A stretch of DNA of 64,000 nucleotides from Hedera helix (lineage: Eukaryota > Streptophyta > Magnoliopsida > Apiales > Araliaceae). Positions within the stretch are counted from its first letter, which is position 1. The number at the start of each line of letters is the position of its first letter. Below, in pieces: positions 34,230 through 46,998 of the stretch. The translations under genes were made by a program, and so were the position numbers. Below the pieces are notes generated by a model. That model searched no databases and was not told the DNA's origin. It saw only the letters and a list, made by a program, of their open reading frames with translations. The stretch is from NCBI GenBank assembly GCA_947179155.2, contig OX359275.1:2971001-3035000 (forward strand), read 5' to 3'.

Positions 34230-36207
34230 AATGATTCATCTATAGAATTAATAATAATAAGTATTTTATCAATATCAATAAAATTTACTAAATTAAATAT
34301 AATAATAACCGTCTGAGTTAACTCATCAATTAAAATGAGTTAACTTAATTAATTTATCTCCTTTCTTACTTTTATATATAAGAATTTAATTACATAAGGT
34401 TTTTTTGAAGTGGCTGATTTTTTAAAGTCCAATTATCATTTCTGGAGGAGGAATCATTGGCAAAACAATCATTTATTATGCCATTTTGGGCTTTCTTCAA
34501 AAATTTATCCCAACCGGCGCCAACAGTTCATTACAGAAGAAAAAAATAACTCAAATTTATCATCCTCGGAGAAGAAGAATTCTCAAAATTTGATTTAAAT
34601 TTGGGCTACGTTATATATGTTATCTTATTTTATGTTATTTTTCTACTGATGATATAAGACTATTTACGGTGAATTTAATCTTAGGTTTGATGCTCACTTC
34701 GTTTTAAAATATTAAATTTTATTAACGTGCAAAATACGAAAGAAATTGCTCTTATATATTAGAATGGAAGGAGTAAAATTAGCCCTATAAAATTATATTT
34801 CTTAGTATAACACCCCCAAAGGGGGACTGAATAATATCAGCTCTCTCTATTTTGGGTGTGTGTGAATTCTCAACTTCATAAATATTATGAATTGAGTAAT
34901 ATCATTCGGGCCAATGACATTCGATGATATTATTATGACATTGTAATGACCTTACGCTAAAAATAAAAAGAATCTCACGTAATATAATTTTTTTCCAAAC
35001 AAACGCACACATGATGAATTAAATTATGATCTAAATTATATATAGATGATTAATAAATTTTTATATTTGGTAATTCAATTTTAAACTTCTCAAACTCTAA
35101 TTTTATAAATTTTGAGATATAATTTCAAATTTAATTTTAATAAAAATATAAAACACTGCTCTTTTTGTTCTCCCTAATTAATATTAGACATAGACGAAAA
35201 TTGTGGTAACGAATTCACTGGACTCATATTAGCAATTATAGGAATAAAATATAAATAAATATAAATGCACAATACGTAAATATTATATTTATTTTAATTA
35301 TTAAAAAATAAAATATAATAATTTATGGTATATTTTATTTTTTAATAATTAAAATTATTATAATATTTAAATATTATATATATAGACTTGGTCGTAAAAT
35401 ACCGTTCAATCACGCGAAATTTGGTAGCTGATACCGATCACCGAATAATTACAATCTTCCATCCCATCCAAGCATCACAATATGTGAACAGCGTAAAAGC
35501 CTATGGTGCCTGTAATGATAGGATGGGGTAGCAGCGTAGGATATATGACGTAACCTAATATATACTGTTCATTTCCTTTTTCCGTCTCAAAAATACCACT
35601 ACGTTAAACAAGTAATTGATAGATTAAAATGTCGTGATATTCCAAAATTTTGTGCAATCTAACATTTAATTATTCGAACAGTTATATTTTTTTGTTCGTT
35701 CTATACTATTTAATCATTATTATTTTTTTAAAGTTAATTTAAAAAAAAATTAAAATTGACATAGATTTTTTAAATTTTAATTAATATAATAATTAAATAT
35801 TATAAATTATCTAAAAAGTATTATTCGTTATAAATTTTATTCTTTCAAAATTTGTAATAAGTCATCTTAATATTAAATTTAAAATTATTTTAAATTGACT
35901 TTTAAAAATTACTAATAATCACATAATTTATAACAGAGAGAATATCCGAAAGAATTATCCTTAGACTGAGGAGTGTCCATGTGAATATTCTTTTTTTTTT
36001 TTTTAAATATAAATATTTTTGTGTATTTTTTGCAATACTTTATATTGTTAGAAGGTTAAAATATAATTTGATAATTGATTTTGAGTTTAAATATTCATGG
36101 GTGCAAATGATTAAATTGTAATGTCTATCCATAATCATCAATGCACAACAAATGGACTCCCCCTCAAACACTATTTTGGGACAGGGCAGGTCGGTTAGGT
36201 ATGTAAG

Positions 36208-37195
36208 TAAGGCTGTAAATGAATATATATGGAGAAAAATTAATATTTTATTTGTATTATTTGGTAAATTTTAAAAATAATATTCGTATTTAATATTTAA
36301 AATAATATTTAAATATAGATAATATCCACTTCCGTTTATTTTATTCGAACAAATATATTACTCGAATATTTGGGTATTCAAATTCGTTTATTAGTTACCT
36401 AATAAATAATTTATTCAAATTATTTATAAAAGTTAAAAGAAAAAATTAAATAATTATTCATCGTCATTTAAAGTTTATCAAACACGTTAACATTTATTAT
36501 TGATCATAAAAATCAACCAAAATTTAAATATCTTAAAGAAAGTATCAAATTAATCATATTTTTAATGAAGGATAATACTAATTTATTATTCACTCTTGTT
36601 TTCGCACGTAAATTTTGAAAATAAAATATTTGTAACAAATTAATAACTATAATTTTGTTCTTGTAGTATATAATTTTTTTGTTAAATGATACATTTTAGA
36701 TATTTTACATTTTATAATAATAAAAATACATTAATTAAAATTAAATAAAATTATTATAATTTTTAATATTATATTTAAAAGTGTTATTTTCTATTTTCTA
36801 AAAGTGAAATGACATATTTAAAAAAAAAATTGTATTATAGTAAAAACTAATTATTATATGTGTAAGGAAGGTTGTTTGAAAAAAATATTTACTTAATATA
36901 TGATGATTAATAATTAAATTATATATATATATATATTCAAATCGAATACGAATTTTGGATATGGATATGAATCTGAATATTGAATATCGAATATTCGTTA
37001 TCTGTCGGATATATTTACAGTTAAATATTAAATAAATATAAATATTTTTATATTTATATTCGTATTTTTTTATTTATGGATATTTTAAAATCAAATATGA
37101 ATATATTTATTTTATTTTAAATATAAATAATATTTGTTTTTGTTTTAAATATAAATGCTAACGAATACAAAATTTGACGTATTCATAGCCACTCA
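36208..37195. mobile_element. Possible degraded TIR element rich in GAATATT motifs
   Basis: The left edge reads AAGGCTGTAAATGAATAT. The right edge, reverse-complemented, reads GAGTGGCTATGAATACGT, a short imperfect inverted pair about 1 kb apart. The interior is made of ATTCGAATAT / AATATTCGTAT variants in both orientations. No ORF and no clear target duplication, so the call is tentative. Confidence 0.3.
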
Positions 37196-37565
37196 AAAAT
37201 GGATAACTTGAAGATCATATCAATTGAATCCAACGGTTTACATTCCTTGGAAAAGGACGGCTCAACGTACAACAGAATCCAGAAGTGGGAAAGCAAAGGC
37301 CACATGGGAGAACATGCATTTGTTCGCTTCCAGCAAAATGAGCACATCATGAAAACCCCTGGATAAATAAAAAGCGCACCTTTTGGTAAGAAGATTAATA
37401 TTTTTATGAGAAAAAATTAATATTTTTATAATTATACATAAATTTATAATTTTTTATTATAATAAATATTGTATTTATTATTTATCGTTCTTTTAATAAA
37501 TCAACACATATATCATATTTATTATAATAAAAAGTTATGATCAACGAAGCGTGATAATTTTTTAA

Positions 37566-37666
37566 AGAGAATTGATATTTTTATAAGTTAATTTAATATT
37601 TTTCTAAATAAATTTTATTTAATTTTATAAAAATATTAAATAAACTTATAAAAATATCAATTCTCT
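37566..37666. repeat. Near-perfect inverted repeat (hairpin, 38-nt arms)
   Basis: 37566-37603 and 37629-37666 are reverse complements over about 38 nt with one mismatch (arm core GAATTGATATTTTTATAAG), separated by 25 nt. A further AT-rich inverted pair (about 37430-37460 against 37510-37540) lies just outside, suggesting a foldback or MITE. Confidence 0.75.
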
Positions 37667-39125
37667 CTTATAAAATCTTGATCTTAAATATAGAGCAGCA
37701 GCACCATGGTAGTAGCACCATGTGGGATTTCACAAGAAACCTTACATGTGAAAAAAGTAGCTCAATAGTCAGCTCCATATTGGAGTAGGAGATAAAGTCG
37801 TCGTGTTATTAATTGGAAAATGGTTTAAAGCTGAATTATATCACTTTATCTTATTTATTTTGTAAATTTATTTCATCATTTATTTCAATTAGAACGGAAG
37901 AAGTATAAAAAGAGCATTGAATTAAGGATATTTTAACAACTTTCCATCAAGTATTTCTTAAAAAACTTAGTTTAGTAATTGTTAAGCTCATGAAATGCCC
38001 CCATTCATTAAAAAGAAAGCCAGCAAAAATTGAAAACAATGTCTAAAGCAGCAGCCACTAGGCAGCCAGCCATACATGTGGCGTGGTTATGCCACATGTA
38101 TAACTGGTACTCCATCCAGATAAAAATTCTTATTACGATTTTAGATGATTTTAAATTAAATATTTATTTATTTTAAATAATTTATTTTTTATAATAATTT
38201 GTCTATAATATTTTTAGTATTAATTATCATATTTCTATTCTTTATGTATATTTATGGAATATTATTAGTTATATACAAAAAAATTATGCAATTAAATAAA
38301 AATTTAAATATGAATAATTTTATTATTTTATTATTATTTTAAATATACGTGAAAAGTTAACGAAAACTTTTATTTTAAAACGGATGAAATATATTATAAC
38401 GGCCTTGACTAAATGCAACAAAAGTTATGCCATATGGAGACTTTTTAGTCTCCGTTTTAACACAACCGACAGATAGTTAAACAAGTGTCGGTGGACTGCT
38501 TAATGTTAATAGATTATTAAGTCTGAAATTTGGTATCAATTTTTACGTGTTTATATTGTGGTTATTAATGTTTGTTCGTTTGGTTTTTTGGGTTAGATCG
38601 TTTTCTTAAGTTGTGTTTGTGTGGGTAGACTTCATACACGACGAACTTGTTTCCGTTTTGATGCATTGAGGGCTTTTAAAAAGTACGTTTGGAGGATTTT
38701 TAAACTTTAATTGCATCACACCGTATTAGATGATGCATTTGTAAGTGAAAAAAATTGCGTTGTGAGTTAAAAAAAATACGTTTAAAATAAATTACTTTTA
38801 GACGAGTTTAAATTTCCAAAAACCCCCCAAAGTTCTAAACCGAACATGGTCAATATGGACGCAACAGACGGTGTGTAATTTCTCAACTTCTGCCCAGGAG
38901 AAGTGTGCGTCAGTTCCTTTTCCAACTTTCTTTTATAGCAAGTTCCTTATATTAATATTCTCTTGTAATTAACATGTTAATGAAATGAAGTTTTTGTATA
39001 CTTATAATTTTCTATCTAAAAAAGATGGTAAAACTCCAGCACCTTAGCCTTAGGGAAGAATGAAGATGTAGAAGAAAAAATATGAAACAGGATGGACCCA
39101 ATTGTCTTTTTCTATCCACCCCTCC

Positions 39126-39135
39126 TCTATATTAA
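39126..39135 (+). promoter_or_regulatory. TATA box of the pectate lyase gene
   Basis: TCTATATTAA lies about 70 bp upstream of the chosen ATG at 39197. An upstream in-frame ATG (39092) lies 5' of this TATA box, so it is unlikely to be in the mRNA, which supports the downstream start. Confidence 0.6.
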
Positions 39136-39196
39136 GACCACTCTGCTCCCAAACTTCCTCACTCATTTTCTCACTGCCCTCTCCCTCAACTCCAAG

Positions 39197-40865
39197 ATGA
39201 CCATACTACCCGTATTTCTTCTGCTCCTTATTCCTCTTCTATCTCCAACTTTAACTCTCTCTTCACCAGTTCAAGACCCTGAGCTAGTAGTGCAAGAAGT
39301 ACACAGGTATTAATTAAAACACTGCATTTTTCTTTATTCCATCTTCATATATAATAGTCAGTCTCATGTCTTAGACTAACAATGTACTTGCTCTATTTCT
39401 TTTTTTGGCAGGAGAATCAATGCGAGTAGACGAAATTTAGGCTTCCTCTCCTGTGGAACCGGGAACCCAATTGACGATTGCTGGCGATGCGATAAGAACT
39501 GGGAAAAGAACCGCCAACTGTTAGCTAATTGTGCTATAGGGTTCGGCAAAAATGCCATTGGAGGAAGAGATGGTCAAATATATGTGGTTACCGACTCCCA
39601 AGACGATGATCCTGTGAACCCAAAGCCAGGAACTCTGAGATATGCTGTTATTCAAGATGAGCCACTGTGGATCATTTTCGAACGCGACATGGTGATCAAA
39701 CTCAAAGAAGAGCTTATGATGAACTCATTCAAAACCATCGACGGTCGAGGCGCCAGCGTCCACATCGCAGGTGGGCCATGCATAACTATACAGTATGTCA
39801 CCAACATCATCATTCATGGTGTAAACATACACGACTGCAAGCAGGGGGGAAATGCTTATGTGAGAGATTCGCCGAACCACTACGGATGGAGGACTATATC
39901 GGACGGGGATGGAGTATCGATATTCGGGGGAAGCCATGTTTGGGTGGATCATTGCTCTTTATCTAATTGCAACGATGGCCTGATTGATGCCATACGAGGA
40001 TCGACGGCCATTACCATCTCTAACAATTACATGACACACCATAACAAGGTTATGCTATTGGGTCACAGTGATACTTACACACAAGACAAGAACATGCAAG
40101 TTACCATTGCCTTCAACCATTTTGGAGAAGGCCTTGTTCAAAGGATGCCAAGGTAAAGAAGCATTAATTTCATTACTTTTTTTTTCCCTAGTGGTATATG
40201 AATCATCTAAACTTTTGAAACTTGTGATGTTTAATTTGATTCTCCTAAATTTGCAGGTGTAGACATGGATACTTCCATGTGGTGAATAATGACTATACTC
40301 ATTGGGAAATGTACGCAATTGGTGGCAGTGCTGCTCCTACTATCAACAGCCAAGGCAATAGATTTCTTGCCCCCAATGACGAATTCAATAAAGAGGTGAC
40401 AAACCATTTCTTACACCAGTGAAAGTGAGATTATCATCACATTACTTAACTCAGCAGCCTAATAAGATGTTATGACATAAATTTCTGGTAGGAAATTAAA
40501 ACTATTAATATCCTAAAGTTGAAATAAGTGATTATTTATATATGGGTGACTAGAAGGCTAATAAATGGTGGGGATGACTAGAAGATATGTATGATTGGTT
40601 GCCTAGGTAAATGACTAACTTGAGAAAGTAACTTTTCTCTCAGGTTACAAAGCACGAAGACGCGCCACAAAAGGACTGGAGCGGATGGAACTGGAGGTCT
40701 GAAGGAGACTTGATGTTGAACGGTGCCTTTTTCACAACTTCAGGGGCAGGAGCATCTTCTAGTTATGCCAAGGCGTCGAGTCTAGGCGCAAGACCATCTT
40801 CCCTTGTGAGCTCACTAACAGCAGGGGCAGGTTCACTCGGTTGCAGGAAAGGCTCCCGTTGCTAA
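39197..40865 (+). CDS. Pectate lyase (polysaccharide lyase family 1), 403 aa, four exons
   Basis: Exons are 39197-39306, 39412-40152, 40257-40395 and 40644-40865, all GT-AG, total 1,212 nt. Residues 1 to about 22 are a hydrophobic signal peptide (MTILPVFLLLLIPLLSPTL), so the enzyme is secreted to the cell wall. It cleaves de-esterified homogalacturonan by calcium-dependent beta-elimination. Visible hallmarks are the Cys-rich NPIDDCWRCD segment (about 56-65), WVDHCSLSNCNDGLID with the calcium-ligand aspartates (D216, D225, D229), and the catalytic-arginine region RMPRCRHGY (281-289) followed by FHVVNNDYTHWEMYAIGGS. Length is typical for plant pectate-lyase-like proteins and no break is seen. 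It may act in wall loosening, pollen or fruit softening; the sequence does not say which. Confidence 0.96.
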
Positions 40866-41137
40866 CCGATGATGGCTTTAGTTAACACGAAGCCATGATT
40901 AAGACTTCAATTATCTACAAGCCAATTGTATTTACATGTCAATTCATCTTCTAGGTTCCATAGCAGTCATTTGTTCAGTCATTTTCACTTTTACTAAATG
41001 ATTACAAATTTACAACCTTGGCATGTTTCTATAAAATCTGTCATAGACAAATTACTAATACCTAAAAGAATAGCAAAAGTATTTATAAGATCAGATCTCC
41101 ACTCCTGTGCCATAACAAAAGGAATTCCGATGTATAA

Positions 41138-41233
<96 letters not shown>

Positions 41234-42985
41234 TTCTCTAAATTCTTTTCTATTGGATGAGGATGAGGGCGAGGGGGATGGGGTCGGGGCGGTCCCACGG
41301 CCTCACATGATTGGTCGAATATGCACTAGAGGTTCAGAAAATGGAGAAAAAGCAAATGCCTTAAATATTTTCTCCTACAGGGGACATGTTTTCTAGACAG
41401 AAAGTCACAAGGCCACGCACGACTATAGAATTGACAAAATTGCAGTGAGCATCAATGCGCGGATCTCTTTTTCAGACAAGTTCTCGACCCATGTCCTATT
41501 CCTACTCATCCCACCATCAAAAAAGAAAGTAACAAGCGATTATTAATGCTCTTTTTCCTATTCGCAATTATTTAAAGATTTTTGCTGCCGACAACACAAA
41601 ACATAGCAGTGTGGCACCACCAGCTCTCGTTATGACAACTTCCTCCCCCTACGGGCTCTCATTCATAAATACCACATGGCAAGGTACCTCTGATGGGACT
41701 AAAGATGTACGAGCTTATCTTGCCTGCTAACATTACCTAGGATTGTGACCCTTCACCCTATCAAACTAATTTTCTCACCGTCCTCATTATGATGCTTAAT
41801 TAATTGAATTCGTAAATTTAACACGGACTGAGAGTTAAAAGCTCCTTCATTCAAAAGCTTCATTAAAAGTATTCAATTTCATTTCACATCAACTTCTATA
41901 TTTATTGACACAATCAATAGAACATATGCCACGGGTTACTAAATTCTAAGCTTACCCAGCATTACTAAGTGAGCAGGGTTTGCTATTTTTATAGGACTCG
42001 AGCAACTTCAGCCTTGATAACAATAATAATAAGAGTCATCATCTTTAACAGCCACCGACAACCAAAATTGACATCCCTCCATTGATACTTTGTAGAAAGA
42101 CTAATGGACACAACGAACCATCAGGGTCTGTTAACAAATTTAATAAGCACTACAACGAGCTTTGGCAGCTCATCTCATAAATCATTTGGTCCTTGATTAC
42201 ACCCCTATAGTTTTGACATACATCCTACTAGAAATTCTACACAATTAATAGCACAAGGGCTTTGCTAACATCATTTCTCAAGCACCTCAACATAACCATG
42301 AACCAGGATGTTAGTATGTTACCGTCGGTTTCTGTTATCCATATAATGACCATTCCTCTTTCTAAAACACACTTGTTCACTCACACCACACATAGCACAC
42401 AAATTTAAGGATCATTATTTTAACACCGGCACCAGACTACATTCATATAAACTACTATACTTATACAGAAAGAACCTACACTAATCAAGCCAAAAGACAG
42501 GGACTTCGCAACATACATCCTTATACCATCTAGTGTCCATAGGTTACTTCGATCTCATCCACAATGCGAACCAAAGTCCAAGCACTGATAGATGCAACCT
42601 TGTGACACAGTTGTGTATATGCTTTGGGTAAACATGGGGAAAATCCACACACAGCACAGCCACTAACCTACATGTTGAGTAGACACAAACTGTCATTGGG
42701 GACCATGCTTCACTTTAAGAAATTTTTTATTTGTCTCATGAGAACAAAATTCAGACAAAGGGCCATCAGTCATATGAAGTAATCCATAAATGCTCAAAGG
42801 GTAAGGCAAGAACAACAATCCACGATCAAAAATTACAATCAAGTTACAAATAAGGAAAGACAGCCACATGTCTTTCCAACCAAAAATAGGTGGACACAAG
42901 TAACTCAAGTCGCATCTCGTACAACTTTATAATGCAGGTGCCGTTCCAGGTGGAACTAAACTTAGCATGAAGGATACCTGATTCA
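40866..42985. other. Region between the pectate lyase gene and the CCT5 pseudogene
   Basis: 40866 to about 41000 is probable pectate lyase 3' UTR. A CT/TA compound microsatellite follows (41139-41233). The remainder has moderate base composition and no convincing ORF; part may be former 3' UTR and downstream DNA of the CCT5-like copy, which ends at 42986 on the minus strand. ORFs at 40998-41396 and 42693-42908 are low-complexity or domain-free. Confidence 0.45.
41139..41233. repeat. Compound (CT)n(TA)n microsatellite
   Basis: About 42 bp of CT repeat passes directly into about 50 bp of TA repeat. A similar compound repeat is at 55797-55893. Confidence 0.95.
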
Positions 42986-45900
42986 TCAATAATCAGAAGG
43001 TGAGATGACATAATCAATCTTCAAGATCATCTTAACAATTTGAGTGGCAAGTAAGAGCTGTTGCTGCTTCCCAATAAGAGTCTCGAAGACATTTTGCTCA
43101 CACATGTCATTCGTGCCAACATCATTGCAGTATATTCCACAGCAAGGATTATTCTCCTGCAAATCATTTACAAATTAATGCTAAAATAATTTATTGATAA
43201 ACAAAAACTAGGGAGACTAAAGTATTTAAACCACCTTGAGTGAAAGAAAGAGAGATACACGGGATGTCATTGAATGCTCAAATCAGTTGAATACCTTAAT
43301 TTGCTGGGATTTCACTGCAGATAATGTTTCAATGGGTTGCAGACCATTATTCTCAGCAAGTGCCATGGGGACAGAATCCAAAGCATCTGCGAATGACCTG
43401 ATGGCATACTGTCACCAGCATGAAAAAAGTCAGTTTGAAACTCCAAAGGTTAAGAATGCAATATAAAGACATCAAAGGTTACTAGGTTACTATACCTGCT
43501 CAAACTCCTGGATATCTATCTGCAGCAGCCTCCACTGCAATTGAGCAAGAAATCTCGGCCAAACCACCACCATATACAATAGAGTTGTTGTGAATAACGT
43601 TCCTAGACACACACAATGCATCATGGATGCTTCGCTTTGTCTCCTTTGTCATCATCTTGCCTAATGCAACATAAAAGATCATGTCTAAGATCTCTGAATG
43701 TGGTGAAGATAATTTATTTGCTTCTCTTTTCTTTCTGAACACTTTTAGAATCGTATTAACTTAAAGAATATTCTAAATACTAATGCAAATGTCTGGGAAC
43801 AAGTGAGTATGTAAGTAGATACTCTCCCTCAGTCTCTGTATAAGAAACTAGAAAGACCGGGGGAGGGAATACAACTCAGAAACTGCTACAGCATCCCACT
43901 ACAATTTGAAAACCAAGCAGGTCATCAACCAGCAAGGCCAGAAAAGAAATAGCATGGCATAGAAGATAGAACTAACACATGCACATTGATTTTCATTTTT
44001 GTGTTTCTTCCACTGTTTAACTCACATAATCAACAAACACGTCAATACTAAAATATGGACAACTATACCCATATTTAAATGAGACACCAAATTAAGCTTG
44101 CAGGCATGACCATTTTATCTATATTTTGCTGGATTCTAAATGGATCTACCAATAAACTGCAATCACTGCCTTATCAGTTTGAAAGGTACTCAATGGTTTG
44201 CCATACAAAACATCATGTCCTATAATCCATTATGCACAGTTAATATATACATTACCTATGCACAGTTAATCAACTGAAAGTTAACTGAAACAGCATGAAC
44301 TTTTACTACAAAATGAATAACAATATTTTTAATATATCTAATTTTGACCCCAAGAATGGGTATTGGAACCAACGACCTGGTTATTCATCAAGGCCTCTAT
44401 CCTTTCTTCCACAGTTGAAGTTCAGAAAATAACTAACCATAAGACCTACTCCTACTCCCACTGTTATAACGAGAACAAGTCAAATAATTTTTCACTTACC
44501 ACCACGAATGAATATGGTCACAGTCCTTGAATTTGCTTAATGTTCAATGTAGAGCATCCGATCTTTTGTAGTACCAAATGATTTTTCTCGAACCAAACCA
44601 GCATGAATAGATGGCACAAGATATAATATAAATGTTTCCACAGCATCATATTAATGCAACAAAACTAAATAAAACATATATGTATTAATAAACTTATTAT
44701 GAAAGAGAATACAGCATAAAACTTAAGTGTTAACTGTATAAAATACAGAAAACACTGTTTTGTCATAAATATATTGAATAGGATGTCCATATTAATGAGG
44801 CAACATCTACACATCGTTACACAATCTTAATGCAGCCTGAGAAACAAGAATATCATAATGATTTTTTCCCCCTAAAATAAAAAAACAATAAAAATTGAAA
44901 AAAAACAGTTGCTTGGCCATTGCACGTGACTGGAAATGAGGTGAGCAAAAGAATATGATTGAGGTCCCAGGTGTGTGGCTTATTGAAAGAATTTCAACTA
45001 TCCTAATCAGTTGAGTCTTAAATTTTTTTGACTAAAATAATGGGTACATAGAATGAAAAGAGAAATTTGCATAACTTGTTCATTGTGATCTGGTACTGTA
45101 GTCTGTAAACAATTCAAACCCCAAATATTAAAATTTAAAAGGATGTTAGCCCCACATCCACATTGCAAACTATAAGGCACAAGAAACAAAAATAACTTTT
45201 CAAAGAGAACAAACAAAAAACTAGGAAAGTGTGAAAATGCTTATTTCTACATAAACAGGAAACCTGAGAATCCAAAATACCTTTCCTAGCTTTTCTGGCG
45301 TTAATTCTTGAAACCTTGGCACAATTCCCCCACCTATAAAAACAATAAACCAATGCAACAAATTTAAGTAATAGAAACTTCATCCTCCTAACATCACTGG
45401 AATAGACGACAGATAAGCCTAACATGACACAAACCAGTGGCTATGGCTATCAGCTCTAACTCTACACGACAACCCGTCGAACAGCAGGCAAATTCCTGTG
45501 CATCAATAAGTGATTTGCTTCGTCATCAAACCCCCATTGGCAGATAACCAATGTAGCACCAACATCCTGCAACTCATGTAACGAAAGAGTAATGAAGACA
45601 AGTAGGATCCACAGTATACCAAATTGTGTGGTAATACTGACTTTTTTTAATATTGCATTATGGTCTCTGCTGAAGTAGCCAGGTACCATAATATTATCGA
45701 GTAATAGCCTTAATTAGAAAAAATTATGAAAAATCTATCATGCAACCCTACCTTGCATTTCTGAACCATGTCATCAAAGTACTTCTGCTCTTGCTGACGT
45801 AGAGTTTGGAATTATTCCACAGTATCAATGTCAACCTTATGTTTAGTCTTTGGCTTAGGAGGCTCAAAGGGGTAAGTCAGAATGGCTATGATTGCATCTT

Positions 45901-46194
45901 CAATCTGCTTTAGCATCTGTGGATGACTCGTATCTTTGTCAACCAGTATTCCATAAATTAGCTCTGTATCCTCCAACTTCCCACCTACTTTCCCCTCAAC
46001 TTTAATAAGGTCCAAGTTAACATCCTATCTAAATCTGCAACGGCCATAACTGCTTTTACAGCAATCTCTGCCAAACTGCATTTACATCTATTCACACTGT
46101 TAAATGAATTAAACTTAATCTTAGAATATGCAGAAAAATACATTCATTCAGAATATTTGCATGAAATTACCATTAGATGTATTTAAGTAGGAAC

Positions 46195-46998
46195 CAGTGT
46201 TCTAAAAATCCCCACCTAGGTCCGATTAATCCCCGCCTAGGCGCTAGGCCCCCCCTTGGCGCCACGCCTAGGCCGCCTAGCGCCTAGCCTATGTCCAAGG
46301 TGGAAAAAAAATCCCTCTAGGAAATTATACGAGACTGGGTGGGCACGACGGAGAAATTAGGCGAGCTCTAAGCGGAAAATTTAGGGTTGTGATTTTTTTT
46401 TTTAATTTTAATAACTAAGCTACAAAACGACGTCGTAGGAATAGATGAATAAGTTGAGGGTTGTTCGGGCCTTACTTGAGAAGCGGTTAGTGAAGCATCC
46501 GAAGCGAATAGCGTGCTAGAGCCTAAGAGAAATAGTAAAAATGTTAGAGTAAAAGAACTCCATGAAGAAATTTTTTTGTCTGATGATGACACAAAAGAAG
46601 AGGGAGATGAAGAGCATGAGTGTGAGCCCGTTGGGGATATTATCTTGGAGGGATATGCAGAAGAAGAGTTAGAGAGAGATATAGAGAGATATGGAGATAA
46701 GTACTATTAGTTTGTATTTTTTATTATTTGTTTGTGTTTGAACTTTAAACAATTGCATGTTTCTATTTGAACTTTGATATTAACAATATGGATATGTGTT
46801 TGAACTTTAAGCAAAGGCTTTTATTATCTTTATTATATATTGTTTTCCTTTATATTATTGTTTTGTTTGAATAAATATAAGATAAAATATTAAAATTGGC
46901 TTAAAATAAAAAATTCCGCCTAGGCTCCCTAGGCGCTAGCCCCCCCCCCCCCCCCCCCCGGGCTGCCTGCCTCCCGCCTGGCGCCTTTTAAAACCTTG
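46195..46998. mobile_element. hAT-like non-autonomous element inside a CCT5-pseudogene intron
   Basis: The left end reads CAGTGTTCTAAAAATCC; the right end, reverse-complemented, reads CAAGGTTTTAAAAGGCG, imperfect TIRs with the CA(A/G)NG start of hAT elements. Flanking octamers GTAGGAAC (46187-46194) and GCAGGAAC (46999-47006) match at 7 of 8 positions, the 8-bp duplication expected for hAT. Subterminal regions are full of GCCTAGGCGC motifs, and an 18-C run lies near 46942. A plus-strand frame at 46513-46710 encodes an acidic tail (VRVKELHEEIFLSDDD...), possibly the remnant of a transposase C-terminus. Total 804 bp. Confidence 0.68.

Larger units (their letters stand above)
33268..39090. other. 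AT-rich intergenic region with repeats, no gene recognised
   Basis: Almost 6 kb of AT-rich DNA between the retrotransposon cluster and the pectate lyase gene. It contains tandem duplications (33594-33849, 34071-34229), a candidate TIR element (36208-37195) and a hairpin (37566-37666), listed separately. A 62-codon ORF at 34410-34598 has no recognisable domain. Less AT-rich islands at 35390-35570 and 38420-38900 show no coding signal that I can defend. Confidence 0.5.

Noticed and set aside
34410..34598. 62-codon ORF, and an alternative frame reading SGGGIIGKTII that hints at an FAD-binding motif
   Set aside because: Too short; no downstream domain in any frame; surrounding sequence is non-coding in composition.
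39092..39196. Upstream in-frame ATG for the pectate lyase, adding 35 residues
   Set aside because: It lies 5' of the TATA box and would bury the signal peptide; the ATG at 39197 gives a normal signal sequence.
40998..41396. 132-codon ORF downstream of the pectate lyase gene
   Set aside because: Its core is translated CT/TA microsatellite (Leu-Ser and Ile-Tyr repeats).
42693..42908. 71-codon minus-strand ORF just downstream of the CCT5 pseudogene
   Set aside because: No domain; it lies in what would be the former 3' UTR.
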